Shown piece after piece: positions 1 to 7,948 of a DNA stretch of 64,000 nt (position 1 is its first letter; every line of letters starts with the position of its first letter). The notes under the pieces are model-generated. The model did not search any database and had not been told where the DNA came from. It saw only the letters and a list, made by a program, of their open reading frames with translations. The stretch spans positions 7,507 through 71,506 of the forward strand of contig CAZWZF010000021.1 in NCBI GenBank assembly GCA_964638715.1, given 5' to 3'. Position numbers and translations under genes: made by a program. The DNA comes from JBAXQQ01 sp037131695 (GTDB lineage: Bacteria > Armatimonadota > Hebobacteria > CAIYQO01).

Positions 1-538
1 AAAAGAAAGCCCGCATGAACTTTGCTACGATTCTTAATGTAAGGAGTTACGCAGAGAAAGCCAGCATTCCACTGTACCTTGACCCAGGTATGCAACTTGA
101 CTTGTCGTCAGAACAAAGATACCCAACGTCAAAGATGATAGGCACACCACCTGCTTTACCATCACAAGTCATAGCAAACACAACGACTTCTGCCACAGTA
201 AGTATCAATAACAATTCGGGTTCCCAGACAAAGAAATTTTTACCAGTGGCACAACCACCTATAATAAAGAAACCGGTTACCATCCCATGGGAAGAAATTT
301 AGACTGATTGATCAGGTACTATTTAATATAGTCTTCCGATGGTTTTAAGGAAGGTTTTACCTGCCTTGCATTAATGGTGAAGCACCACTCAAAAGTTCCA
401 AGTATAGTGACACTCGGTCTACCATATATTGCAGAACCAAGAACTCTATTCCCTGTGCCAGTTACATCTGACGCGGGGAATAAGTATTTTAGCTTTCCTT
501 AATTATATACTCATACAAAAACATAACTTAATGTAGAA
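1..538. other. No confident gene; unresolved, probably decayed sequence
   Basis: I find no complete gene here. Open frames exist on both strands (plus 15-302; minus 283-47 and about 495-330), but none has a family signature I recognise and none has a convincing ribosome binding site. The minus-strand frames lie just downstream of the FGE-like C-terminal fragment that ends at 539, so they may be remains of a following gene. The window edge cuts the region. Confidence 0.5.
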
Positions 539-705
539 TTACGATTTTGTTGAATTTACCACGCATCTGAAACCATCTTGTATAGTGTGCTCTTCTAAGT
601 TATACATATCACACCTGTAAGTAGATCGAAGACCTTGGTATGTACCAGTCCAACTACCGCCACGTATTACCCGAATAGTTCCTGCTGCTGGACCTATTCG
701 CCTGG
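539..705 (-). pseudogene. C-terminal fragment of an FGE/SUMF1-like protein
   Basis: Read on the minus strand, this stretch encodes GPAAGTIRVIRGGSW, then RSTYRCD, and ends with DGFRCVVN shortly before a TAA at 541-539. The order R-V-x-R-G-G-S-W ... R-S-x-x-R ... G-F-R is the C-terminal signature of the formylglycine-generating-enzyme (sulfatase-modifying factor) domain family. The family is about 250-350 residues long and only about 55 are present. Homology stops at about 700-706, where an opposite-strand serine recombinase fragment begins. A matching signal-peptide start lies at 1867. Family members either activate sulfatases or are non-catalytic surface proteins; which one this was cannot be told. 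The boundary is approximate. Confidence 0.75.
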
Positions 706-1834
706 TGGTATTACACCGATTGGATACCGCATTGCCAAGAAAATGGTTGGCGGTAAAATTAGGAATATATATGAAATAGATGAAGCATATGCGCCTGTAA
801 TCATTCGCGTATTTCAGATGTATTTGTCTGGAATAGGTGCAAAGCAGATAGCAATGACTTTAAATAATGAAGGAGTGTTAACGCAGAAAGGCAAGAAATG
901 GAGTAATTTAAGAATCCTTGATATGTTGGCAAATCCTGTTTATAGTGGAGTCCTTGTTTGGGGGAAGACTACTCGTGATTATTATGGTAAAGCTATTTAT
1001 AGCAATCCTGAAGGAATTATACGAACTGAAAACGCGCATCCTGCAATCATTGATGATGTTACATTTGCACGTGTAAAAGAACGACTTGCATCATGTAATC
1101 CCATGAATAAGCCAAGAATAATTGAGCCTCGTGGAGTTCAAAGTGACTACATATTAAGTGGTTTCATGCGTTGTCAGTGTGGTAGTTCTTTGTCTGGTAC
1201 TAAAGCTAAGTCAGGAAAGTATACCTATTACTCATGTGTAACACAGGCCAAGATGGGTAAAGAAGAATGTGATTTAAGACCAATTCCACAACATATCTTA
1301 GAAAATATTGTAATTAATTTTCTGAAGACAGAATTGCTTGCTGAGGATAAAATACAAATGTTTCTAAAACAGCTTAAAGATGAACAGAACGGTGGTAATA
1401 AAAATATAAAAGATAAATTAAAAAATGTTGAGCATGATCTTTCAGTAGAAAGAAAAAAACTTGAGAGAATATATGAACAAATAGAAGAAGGCAATTTATC
1501 AGGTAATGACATAAGTGAGCGCATTCGTACACGTAAGTCACGAATTAATGAGTTAGAAATAATGCGGTGCCAATATCAGGCTGAAATTAAGAACCCGCCG
1601 TCTTATGAAATGAGTCTTGCGGATATTCGCTCGTATATCATTCGGTGTAAACTTATACTTGCCGAAGCATCGACAGGTGAAAAGAAAGAGTTCCTTCGGT
1701 CATTAATTCAAAGTATCATTTTGAAATGGAATGGAAAAGAGTGGGAAGCCAGTTCATCATTGTTAAACAAACGCACCTTTTGCCCAGACAGGAGCCTTAT
1801 TTTCTGCAAATGTGCACATAGCGAATACCCCTAA
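700..1834 (+). pseudogene. Large serine recombinase fragment lacking its catalytic domain
   Basis: The frame (open from 635) becomes recombinase-like at GGITPIGYRI (about 700), the usual start of the Recombinase domain (PF07508 type). It continues through YSGVLVWGK, then a zinc ribbon (FMRCQCGSSLSG ... YSCVTQ ... EECD) and a long charged coiled coil from about 1370 to 1580. The N-terminal resolvase domain, with its catalytic serine, is missing. The roughly 22 residues before the homology are antisense to the FGE fragment. The last residues after KWNGKEWE are also antisense to an FGE-like signal peptide, so both ends look artificial. No attachment sites or cargo genes were seen. It is almost certainly inactive and is either an insertion-deletion scar or an assembly chimera. 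Confidence 0.8.
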
Positions 1835-1867
1835 GATAATCAACCTGAATGTCAATCTAATCAGCAT
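1763..1867 (-). pseudogene. Signal-peptide start of a broken secreted gene (probably the FGE-like gene)
   Basis: On the minus strand an ATG at 1867 follows an AAGG about nine bases upstream. It encodes a good Sec signal peptide (MLIRLTFRLIILGVFAMC, then TFA-EN) followed by APVWAKGAF, and then hits TAA at 1765-1763. The reading frame ends where the opposite-strand recombinase C-terminus begins. Because the FGE-like C-terminal fragment lies on the same strand 1.1 kb further on, these are plausibly the two ends of one gene whose middle (about 200 codons) was replaced. That link is inference: the start itself carries no FGE motif. Confidence 0.5.
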
Positions 1868-1995
1868 TTTATCTGCCTTATAATTTGTTTTGTTATGGTT
1901 GTATGACACAGAACGATGGTAGAAGTGTAAATTTTTGTTACACAGAGTTGCGCAGAGGAGACACAGATATTCACGGAGGTTATTATTTGGGATAA

Positions 1996-2054
1996 GGTGT
2001 TAGTCAGTTAACAATCAAATCCGAAACAAAAAAAGTCATGATTTGATTGCTAAC
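1996..2054. repeat. Dispersed repeat, copy 1, with inverted repeat
   Basis: The phrase ggtgttagtcagttaacaat, followed by caaat and an A-rich tract, recurs with few changes at 49521-49564. In this copy 2007-2020 and 2041-2054 form an inverted repeat (13 of 14 match), so it can fold into a hairpin with a 20-base loop. It sits in the gap before the DUF3084 gene. Confidence 0.7.
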
Positions 2055-2134
2055 TTAGTAAATTATTAATTCTGAATTTTTCAAGTTGCTCTTTTCCTTC
2101 TTCAAACGTATAATAAGCTCGTATTCAGGAAATT

Positions 2135-3505
2135 ATGAGCAGTGTTTTAATTTTATCTTTAATAATGATCGTAGTCAGCGGGCTTATTGCTTATGTTGGC
2201 GACCTTATTGGTCGTCGTATGGGCAGAAAAAGGCTCTCTCTTTTTGGTTTGCGGCCAAAACATACCGCGATTGTTATTTCCATTGTAGCAGGTGCCATTA
2301 TCGCCGCAATCACCCTTACCGCCACTTTTATCGTTAGCCGCGAGGTGCGTGAATTACTATTCACCCCATTAGATAAAATTAAATCAGAATTGGCAGACAG
2401 CCGGGTCGCATTAAGTAAAGCACATCTTGAAACAACGGCAGCGGAAAATAAAATTAAAACCCGCACGGCAGAATTAACTGTGGCGGAAAAGAAATTAGCG
2501 TCCGCTGATGCAAAATTGATAGAACTAAACAACCAGCGGGAAAACGCCATTGCCAGGCTAAGCAAGATTACTAACCAGTTGAAACGCCAGAATGATGAAT
2601 ATAACAAAGCGAAAATCATGCTTGCAAAAGCTGAAAGCGAATTGGGTACAAAACGGCAGGGATTGCTGACAGCCCAAAATATTCTGGTGGATATCGCTAA
2701 GAAGAAGAGTAAGTTGGAAGACAAACGGCTGGCATTGGAACAGCAGGTTATTGAATTGGGTGACCAGATATCATTATTAAGCAAACTTGCCAGCGGAACG
2801 TTCACCACCCCTTCCATACTTGCCGGTCAAGAAATTATAACAGGCAGGTTTGATAATAGAAAAGAGAATCTGCGTACAGAAGTGGCAGCATTTATTGCCG
2901 CTGCCGGAAATGAAGTACGCCGGTCATCGCCACAATTGCCTGCCGGCAGCGAACCGATAATTTATCTGGACAGCAAAAATGACAAAGCTGTTCGTCTGAC
3001 AGAAGAAGAAGCAACAAAGATATTGACAAACAAAATTTCCGCATTTAAATCAAACGTGGTTATAATACACCTGGTATCGGCAAATAACGTTCCTGCAAAC
3101 GGTCAGGCAATTGTCGCATTAAATAGCGCAGAAATGATTTATCCTGACGAAGTTATCTATAAAAATACCGATGAAATTGCCCGCATAACTATACAAAATA
3201 ATGAGACTGCCGCGTCTGCGCTGCAAATAATTATTGATGAATTATTAGGCAAATCGGTGCCGAATGAACTGCGAAAAAAACATTTAATAGCAGTAAATCA
3301 TAGATTTGCCGGCAAAAAAATTGATAGCGATAATACAGAATCAATTGTCAGTTGGAATATTTTATTGTCGGCAGCAGAACGGGCAGCGGCAGTACATGGC
3401 AATACGGTAGCTATTGCAAGAAGTAAAGGTGAAACGACCAGATATTCGCCATTAGATATAACTATCGATATTGTGCCGTTAAATGCTACCGATAAATCAC
3501 CATGA
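2135..3505 (+). CDS. DUF3084 domain membrane protein with coiled coil
   Basis: 456 residues. Two membrane segments (about residues 3-22 and 45-66) flank a basic loop with GDLIGRRMGRKRLSLFGLRP, the conserved start of the DUF3084 family. A long alanine/lysine/glutamate-rich coiled coil follows (about 75-215), then a mixed alpha/beta C-terminal domain (about 225-440). The family is best known from cyanobacteria and some other phyla; its function is unknown and an envelope or structural role is only a guess. CAGGA five bases before the ATG supports the start. The stop overlaps the next gene by four bases (ATGA), so the two are translationally coupled, which suggests shared expression with a nuclease that processes nucleic acid. 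Confidence 0.85.
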   Translation: MSSVLILSLIMIVVSGLIAYVGDLIGRRMGRKRLSLFGLRPKHTAIVISIVAGAIIAAITLTATFIVSREVRELLFTPLDKIKSELADSRVALSKAHLETTAAENKIKTRTAELTVAEKKLASADAKLIELNNQRENAIARLSKITNQLKRQNDEYNKAKIMLAKAESELGTKRQGLLTAQNILVDIAKKKSKLEDKRLALEQQVIELGDQISLLSKLASGTFTTPSILAGQEIITGRFDNRKENLRTEVAAFIAAAGNEVRRSSPQLPAGSEPIIYLDSKNDKAVRLTEEEATKILTNKISAFKSNVVIIHLVSANNVPANGQAIVALNSAEMIYPDEVIYKNTDEIARITIQNNETAASALQIIIDELLGKSVPNELRKKHLIAVNHRFAGKKIDSDNTESIVSWNILLSAAERAAAVHGNTVAIARSKGETTRYSPLDITIDIVPLNATDKSP

Positions 3506-3945
3506 AAAACGCTGAAGGTGACTTGCCTCCCATTATTGCAATTGATCCCGGTCGCGAAAAATGCGGACTGGCAGTGGTAACGCGCGATGGCGAAGTAATT
3601 GTCCGCGAAATAATCCCCGTGAATGATATTACTAAACGTATTTCATATTACCTTGGCAGGTATGGAGTACGAAATATCGTGCTGGGTGACCGCACCGGAT
3701 CGCGCAATATCCGCGAACTAATCCGTTCCGCCGGTATAAGCAATGACGTGGCGTTTGTAGATGAAGATCACAGTAGCGAAATTGCCCGCAAAAGATGGCT
3801 GATCGAGCATCCCGGCAAAGGATTGGCAAGATTATTGCCGATAGGAATGCGCACCCCGGATGAACCTATAGATGACTACGTAGCAGTAATTCTGGCAGAA
3901 AGATACCTGGCCGGTTGGGGAAGCACGAGACGTAGGAAGAATTGA
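3502..3945 (+). CDS. RuvX/YqgF-like RNase H-fold nuclease
   Basis: 147 residues. The N-terminus has IAIDPGREKCGLAVV (about residues 12-26), matching the D-P-G-x-x-x-x-G motif of the YqgF/RuvX family. A second acidic site, DDYVAVILAE, lies near the C-terminus, as expected for the RNase H fold of this family. Family members process the 5' end of pre-16S rRNA or act as Holliday-junction-resolvase-like nucleases. The middle is more divergent than in standard RuvX, so a YqgF-like paralogue is possible and I give no gene symbol. The start codon overlaps the upstream stop as ATGA and there is no separate ribosome binding site. Confidence 0.8.
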   Translation: MKNAEGDLPPIIAIDPGREKCGLAVVTRDGEVIVREIIPVNDITKRISYYLGRYGVRNIVLGDRTGSRNIRELIRSAGISNDVAFVDEDHSSEIARKRWLIEHPGKGLARLLPIGMRTPDEPIDDYVAVILAERYLAGWGSTRRRKN

Positions 3946-4061
3946 CAATGGACAATTAATGATTGTGGGGATTATGGGGATTGCCTGATTGATGTCAAGG
4001 CTTTTTATATTATCCACCCGTTTTTTGATATAAAAAAACGTAAAGAATTGTCCATTGTCAA
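3942..4061. repeat. Intergenic inverted repeat of the 'tgacaatggacaatt' type
   Basis: The arm ttgacaatggacaatt (3942-3957) is exactly complementary to 4046-4061, with an 88-base loop. The second arm is extended by another tgtcaatt unit. It overlaps the end of the nuclease gene and belongs to the phrase-like repeats found across the window. Confidence 0.8.
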
Positions 4062-4145
4062 CTGTCAATTGGATATCGTCCTATTGCTTTTTTAATAATA
4101 ACTTATTATAATCATTTCACAGATTATTAATCTGGAGGTAGTTCC

Positions 4146-4433
4146 ATGGTGAATGTTGATAAGTTTAAGTCGGTTGAAGAAATCGAGGAATTAATTGCGC
4201 AACTGCGTACCCGCAAGAAAAATCTCGCTAAAGGCGGAAATAAGCTGATATTGCGCAAAATTGCAACTTTGCTGAAAAAACGTGATGTTTTAATGGTAAA
4301 AGTAGCAAATATTGACGCGGAGATTGCAGAGTTAAAAGTTGGAAAGACAACTCCAAAAGTTCCCAAAGTTCCTTCTGACCCGTCAGCACCTGGCAAACGT
4401 CGTGGACGTCCTAAAAAAGAATCAATTGAATAA
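4146..4433 (+). CDS. Small AT-hook DNA-binding protein
   Basis: 95 residues. The first 60 are helical and rich in charged residues (FKSVEEIEELIAQLRTRKK; KKRDVLMVKVANIDAEIAEL). A short proline/lysine linker (TTPKVPKVPSDP) follows, and the protein ends in GKRRGRPKK, a textbook AT-hook core (R-G-R-P) that binds the minor groove of A/T-rich DNA. CTGGAGG seven bases before the ATG is a strong ribosome binding site. The layout, an oligomerising helical part plus a C-terminal AT-hook, resembles small nucleoid-associated proteins, but the N-terminus matches no family I can name. It is followed by a strong terminator and appears to be its own transcription unit. It is the only likely DNA-binding regulator in the window. 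Confidence 0.75.
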   Translation: MVNVDKFKSVEEIEELIAQLRTRKKNLAKGGNKLILRKIATLLKKRDVLMVKVANIDAEIAELKVGKTTPKVPKVPSDPSAPGKRRGRPKKESIE

Positions 4434-4449
4434 ATAATAAAAAATATCT

Positions 4450-4489
4450 GCGCGCACCCTGGCGGCGTAGCGGGTGCGCGCTTTTTTTA
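4450..4489 (+). terminator. Rho-independent terminator after the AT-hook gene
   Basis: A perfect 10-bp G+C-rich stem (4450-4459 with 4472-4481, gcgcgcaccc paired with gggtgcgcgc) is followed by seven T. It lies 17 bases after the AT-hook stop and 12 bases before the smpB start. Confidence 0.93.
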
Positions 4490-4500
4490 TAGGTAACGAA

Positions 4501-4974
4501 ATGAAAAAGAAGAAGGAAAAAAGCAATATACTGGTAGAGAACCGTAAGGCAAGACATGACTATACGGTAATTGAAGCCATGGAAGCCGGACTGGTACTGA
4601 CGGGTACGGAGATAAAAGCACTCCGAAGCGGCAAAGGCAACCTGTCCGATTCTTTCGCTCGAATAGAAGGCAGCGAAGTTTGGGTTCATCATTTCTATAT
4701 CGGGCATTACGAACAAGGCAATATTTATAATGTTGAAACATTGCGTCCCCGAAAACTGCTACTGCACGGCGACGAAATACGCCGTCTGATAGGGAAAACC
4801 ATTGAAAAGGGACTGACCCTGATACCAATGAAAGTCTACCTGAAAGAAGGCCGTGCCAAGGTAGACCTGGCACTTGCACGCGGAAAACACGAATATGACA
4901 AACGCGACTCAATAGCAGAAAAAGAAGCGGATAGAACTAAAGAAAGAGTAATGAAAAAATTATTGGAAGACTAA
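4501..4974 (+). CDS. smpB: SsrA-binding protein SmpB
   Basis: 157 residues. SmpB binds tmRNA and delivers it to stalled ribosomes for trans-translation. Family hallmarks are present: NRKARHDYTVIEAMEAGLVL at the start of the beta-barrel, TGTEIKALRSGKGNLSDSFA, and the basic tail EYDKRDSIAEKEADR. The frame is open from 4474, but that codon lies inside the terminator stem; the ATG at 4501, with AGG eight bases upstream, is the likely start and gives the usual family length. Its stop at 4974 is only 8 bases from the convergent stop of the minus-strand block. Confidence 0.96.
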   Translation: MKKKKEKSNILVENRKARHDYTVIEAMEAGLVLTGTEIKALRSGKGNLSDSFARIEGSEVWVHHFYIGHYEQGNIYNVETLRPRKLLLHGDEIRRLIGKTIEKGLTLIPMKVYLKEGRAKVDLALARGKHEYDKRDSIAEKEADRTKERVMKKLLED

Positions 4975-4982
4975 AGCTTGAT

Positions 4983-6482
4983 TTATCCGTTTGAATTTAT
5001 TGCTATTTCTACCCATATTACTGTAAGTGCAGTATTGACATGTAATTCAATAACATTATAACCATCACGTAATGCGGTCAATGGTACCTTATATCTCCAT
5101 GCCGGTTCATTTGGACATGGCTTTACCATTTTAACCGGTTCCGCATTCACAGATAATTCACCGTTGATGCGCAATTCTACCAAGTCACCAGTCACATCAT
5201 TAGCAGCATCAAACGCCAACACTACATTTGCCGTGCCAGATGCTGGCCGTGGGCCAATGTGTATGCGAAATGCATGCCAGCCGCCTTCACCAATCACTGC
5301 TGGCAATGCTGCGGATTGTGGTTCTCCAACCGCCCAGGTATCGGTGAATGTTATAACATGACGTCGCGGTTTTTTTTCCATTTCTTTGATATCGCCAATC
5401 TCCTGCAACAGGTTTTGATAGTCTGCGCGATTGTCGATGGTTGTTTCGGAATCCATGTAGTTGAAAAGATATATCCTATCTGCGCCGCGATGCAGCAGTG
5501 ATAATGCAGCACCGCGCACAGTTTCTATTGAATTAGTCTGGTACAAAGGATACGACGGATATGCCCGCAACAATATTTCCAGACCAGCGCATAATTCCAC
5601 ACCAGTTCCATCAAGCATTTCACGCCAAATCTCCATCGGCATGTCAGTGTCAGTTGACGCCCAAAAAGGTGTAACTACCAGCCAGTCAATGTAACCTTTC
5701 CGTGCCCAGGTTACAGCATCCATACCAAGACCAAGTGCCGACTGCGGTCGTGCCGGCACACGTGCTCCTAAACGGATTTTATGACCACGCTGTTTTTCCC
5801 ATCCATCAAGCAATCGTCGTACCTTACCGGTAAACTCTGTCAGCAATTCGGCACCTTCTATCTCATGTCCGGGACGTAAATGATAGCCGAACCGCATCCA
5901 ATCCAGTTCCAATCCGTCAAAATCATAATGTTCTACCATTTCTTCGATCAGCTTAAAATGGTAATCACGTACTTCTTCCCGACCATAATCCAACGCACGG
6001 TCAGTCCATGCTGTGAAATGATATGGGACACGACGATATTCCGAGTGTTCACGCCAAAATTCGCTATGGATATACGATTTTTCATCATCGACCCAATGCA
6101 AGTCATTCATCCGCATGGTCAACCATGGTGAAATACCGTGAAGGCGTGCCCGATCTATCCAACGTGCATATACATCAATACCAGCTTGATTCAACGCCCA
6201 GGCGGTATGTATCCATTTGCGGGCATGACTGCGTCCTTCTGGTGGTAAACTTGCCAACAGCGGTTGATTATCCGCTCCATCAGGGTCATACCCTCGCCAT
6301 ATCGGGTCAAAAACTTTACTGTCATAACTCGTCCGCATGCAATTTGGACATAACAACAGTTGTTCTACCTTTGTATTTGCATATTGATCAACAAATATGT
6401 CAACAGTATCAACTGTAATCGGCTGTCCGGCGCGAGTGTTAAAGAAATGACTGTTATCTTCGTTCAAAGCAATACCGTTCAT
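4983..6482 (-). CDS. Putative glycoside hydrolase, (beta/alpha)8 barrel with C-terminal beta-sandwich
   Basis: 499 residues with no signal peptide, so probably cytoplasmic. The barrel occupies about residues 20-360. YDFDGLELDWMRF is the kind of strand-4 motif that carries a catalytic or substrate-binding acid in GHL-type (glycosyl-hydrolase-like) families. WLTMRMND and IRLGARVPARP mark other barrel strands. From about 370 a beta-sandwich-like region follows (VELRINGELSV, YNVIELHVN). The enzyme class and substrate are not assignable. AAAGGA precedes the ATG, and it starts 13 bases after the upstream propeller gene, so it is the last gene of a tight minus-strand run from 10414 to 4983. Confidence 0.7.
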   Translation of the reverse strand: MNGIALNEDNSHFFNTRAGQPITVDTVDIFVDQYANTKVEQLLLCPNCMRTSYDSKVFDPIWRGYDPDGADNQPLLASLPPEGRSHARKWIHTAWALNQAGIDVYARWIDRARLHGISPWLTMRMNDLHWVDDEKSYIHSEFWREHSEYRRVPYHFTAWTDRALDYGREEVRDYHFKLIEEMVEHYDFDGLELDWMRFGYHLRPGHEIEGAELLTEFTGKVRRLLDGWEKQRGHKIRLGARVPARPQSALGLGMDAVTWARKGYIDWLVVTPFWASTDTDMPMEIWREMLDGTGVELCAGLEILLRAYPSYPLYQTNSIETVRGAALSLLHRGADRIYLFNYMDSETTIDNRADYQNLLQEIGDIKEMEKKPRRHVITFTDTWAVGEPQSAALPAVIGEGGWHAFRIHIGPRPASGTANVVLAFDAANDVTGDLVELRINGELSVNAEPVKMVKPCPNEPAWRYKVPLTALRDGYNVIELHVNTALTVIWVEIAINSNG

Positions 6483-6495
6483 TATGAAATTTCCT

Positions 6496-7932
6496 TTATT
6501 TAGCTTTCACCACATCATAAGCATACACCCGCGCATTTTCCATACGGATAAATACTGATGCTGACGCGGTTGGCGGGATTACAGTTCCGGTTTTCCAGGT
6601 TGCCTTTTCACCGATGCTGCCGGTTGTCATCGGAGTATTATCTTCAAATGAATGCACTTTCACTCCGCCATCTATATGCACTTCCAATTGCACACATCCC
6701 TCTGGTTTGATAATTTCATAGTTAAGAATAAACTCGCTGGGTTCTGTAATTTCACCCAGGTGAATGCGAAACTGACCTTCCGGGTCGGACTCGAAACCGA
6801 AAAGCTGCCATTTCGGCCAACTTACGAAGCCAATGCCGGATGTTTTATGACGTTTTTTCCATTCATCCCATTTCGGCGTCGCTTTCCAGTCAGGTGTCCA
6901 GGCAAATCCATGGGAAGTGGAAGAACCTGAAAAATAGAGTCGATGTTCATCACCAACTTCTACTACATTTGACGCGGTGTTTATCCAGCCATTTCGCGCC
7001 ATGGGTATTTGAGTATGGTCAATAAAGTTTTGCCGACCTGGCATGTGGAACCAGCGTCCGCCACGGTCTGGCTGATAAACAAGGGTCACGTCAGATGTGC
7101 CATATAACGCAAAGTGGCTGGCAGGTGAGCCGGTATAAGGCATTTCATGCCAGTAATTCCAGAGAAAACCTACTGTTCCCTGTCCCGCCGGCATCATCCC
7201 CATACCGTAATAATCGCAGGATTGAAAACCACGAATATTTGCGCATATATCATCGAACTCATCAGGATACAACGCCGTAACTGCATCAGAATAAACACCA
7301 TCCTGCATCTCCGCAGTATGAATACTGCGCCGTCCCATGCGAAGCCAGCGCGGTGAATATTTTAACGCAGTAATACCGCAATTTCGTCCCGGATGCCAGA
7401 TACTGGTAATTACATCCGCGCTATACCAGCGAGGTTTCAACGAGTCTAAAATCCAGTGCAAACCATTCGCAGAATGAGCCGTGTAATAACCCATTTCAAC
7501 AATATCAGGATGGCAAAGGAACAGGTTTGGGTATCCGCATCCGGTGGCGCGATAGCGGTGCGATGACGGACTATTCGGATCAATGAATACCGTGGCACTA
7601 TGAAGGCCAAGATTCGTCAGATTATTAACGCCAGGCCCATGCTCCAGAATACCCAGTGCAGGTTTTGTCCAATTAATGCCGTCATCAGATTCCGCATAGC
7701 AAATTGACGACATGTCGCGCTGATAATCCCAGTCTTCAGGAATGCCATGATACCACATGCGCAACTTGCCGCCATCATTCAGCACACTGCCATAAATTGA
7801 CACCCCTGCCCCATCTGCAAAGGTATCAGGCTTCAGAACCATTTCCGGGTAAAGTTGCGGCGCACGCTGAATAAAATTCAGGTGACCGGCATAACCATCA
7901 ACATTAGTTCGAGATTCAAATAAAAGTTCCAT
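6496..7932 (-). CDS. GH32/GH43-like five-bladed propeller protein
   Basis: 478 residues. The ATG at 7932, with AAGGGAG before it, is preferred; the frame is open further upstream but that part overlaps the preceding gene. Blade motifs include GGKLRMWYHGIPEDW, CYAESDDGINWTKP and GYYTAHSANGLHWI, as in proteins annotated as GH32/43-like glycosidases in planctomycete-type genomes. The C-terminal 90 residues form a beta-sandwich (GCVQLEVHIDGG ... SVFIRMENARVYAYDV). There is no signal peptide. It shares architecture and motif order with the 446-residue protein two genes upstream, so the two are probably old paralogues. It may cleave or bind a furanosidic or uronic-type glycoside, but this is only inferred from the fold. 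Confidence 0.7.
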   Translation of the reverse strand: MELLFESRTNVDGYAGHLNFIQRAPQLYPEMVLKPDTFADGAGVSIYGSVLNDGGKLRMWYHGIPEDWDYQRDMSSICYAESDDGINWTKPALGILEHGPGVNNLTNLGLHSATVFIDPNSPSSHRYRATGCGYPNLFLCHPDIVEMGYYTAHSANGLHWILDSLKPRWYSADVITSIWHPGRNCGITALKYSPRWLRMGRRSIHTAEMQDGVYSDAVTALYPDEFDDICANIRGFQSCDYYGMGMMPAGQGTVGFLWNYWHEMPYTGSPASHFALYGTSDVTLVYQPDRGGRWFHMPGRQNFIDHTQIPMARNGWINTASNVVEVGDEHRLYFSGSSTSHGFAWTPDWKATPKWDEWKKRHKTSGIGFVSWPKWQLFGFESDPEGQFRIHLGEITEPSEFILNYEIIKPEGCVQLEVHIDGGVKVHSFEDNTPMTTGSIGEKATWKTGTVIPPTASASVFIRMENARVYAYDVVKAK

Positions 7933-7948
7933 ATCGTTCTCCCTTTGG

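Noticed and set aside
15..302. Open frame of 95 codons on the plus strand at the window start
   Set aside because: No ribosome binding site, no family match, low-complexity Thr/Ser/Asn content, and an equally long frame on the other strand.
2191..2817. Long minus-strand frame opposite the DUF3084 gene
   Set aside because: It is the antisense shadow of an Ala/Lys/Glu-rich coiled coil and has no ribosome binding site or family match.
4474..4500. Earlier smpB start
   Set aside because: It lies inside a strong terminator stem and adds residues not found in SmpB.
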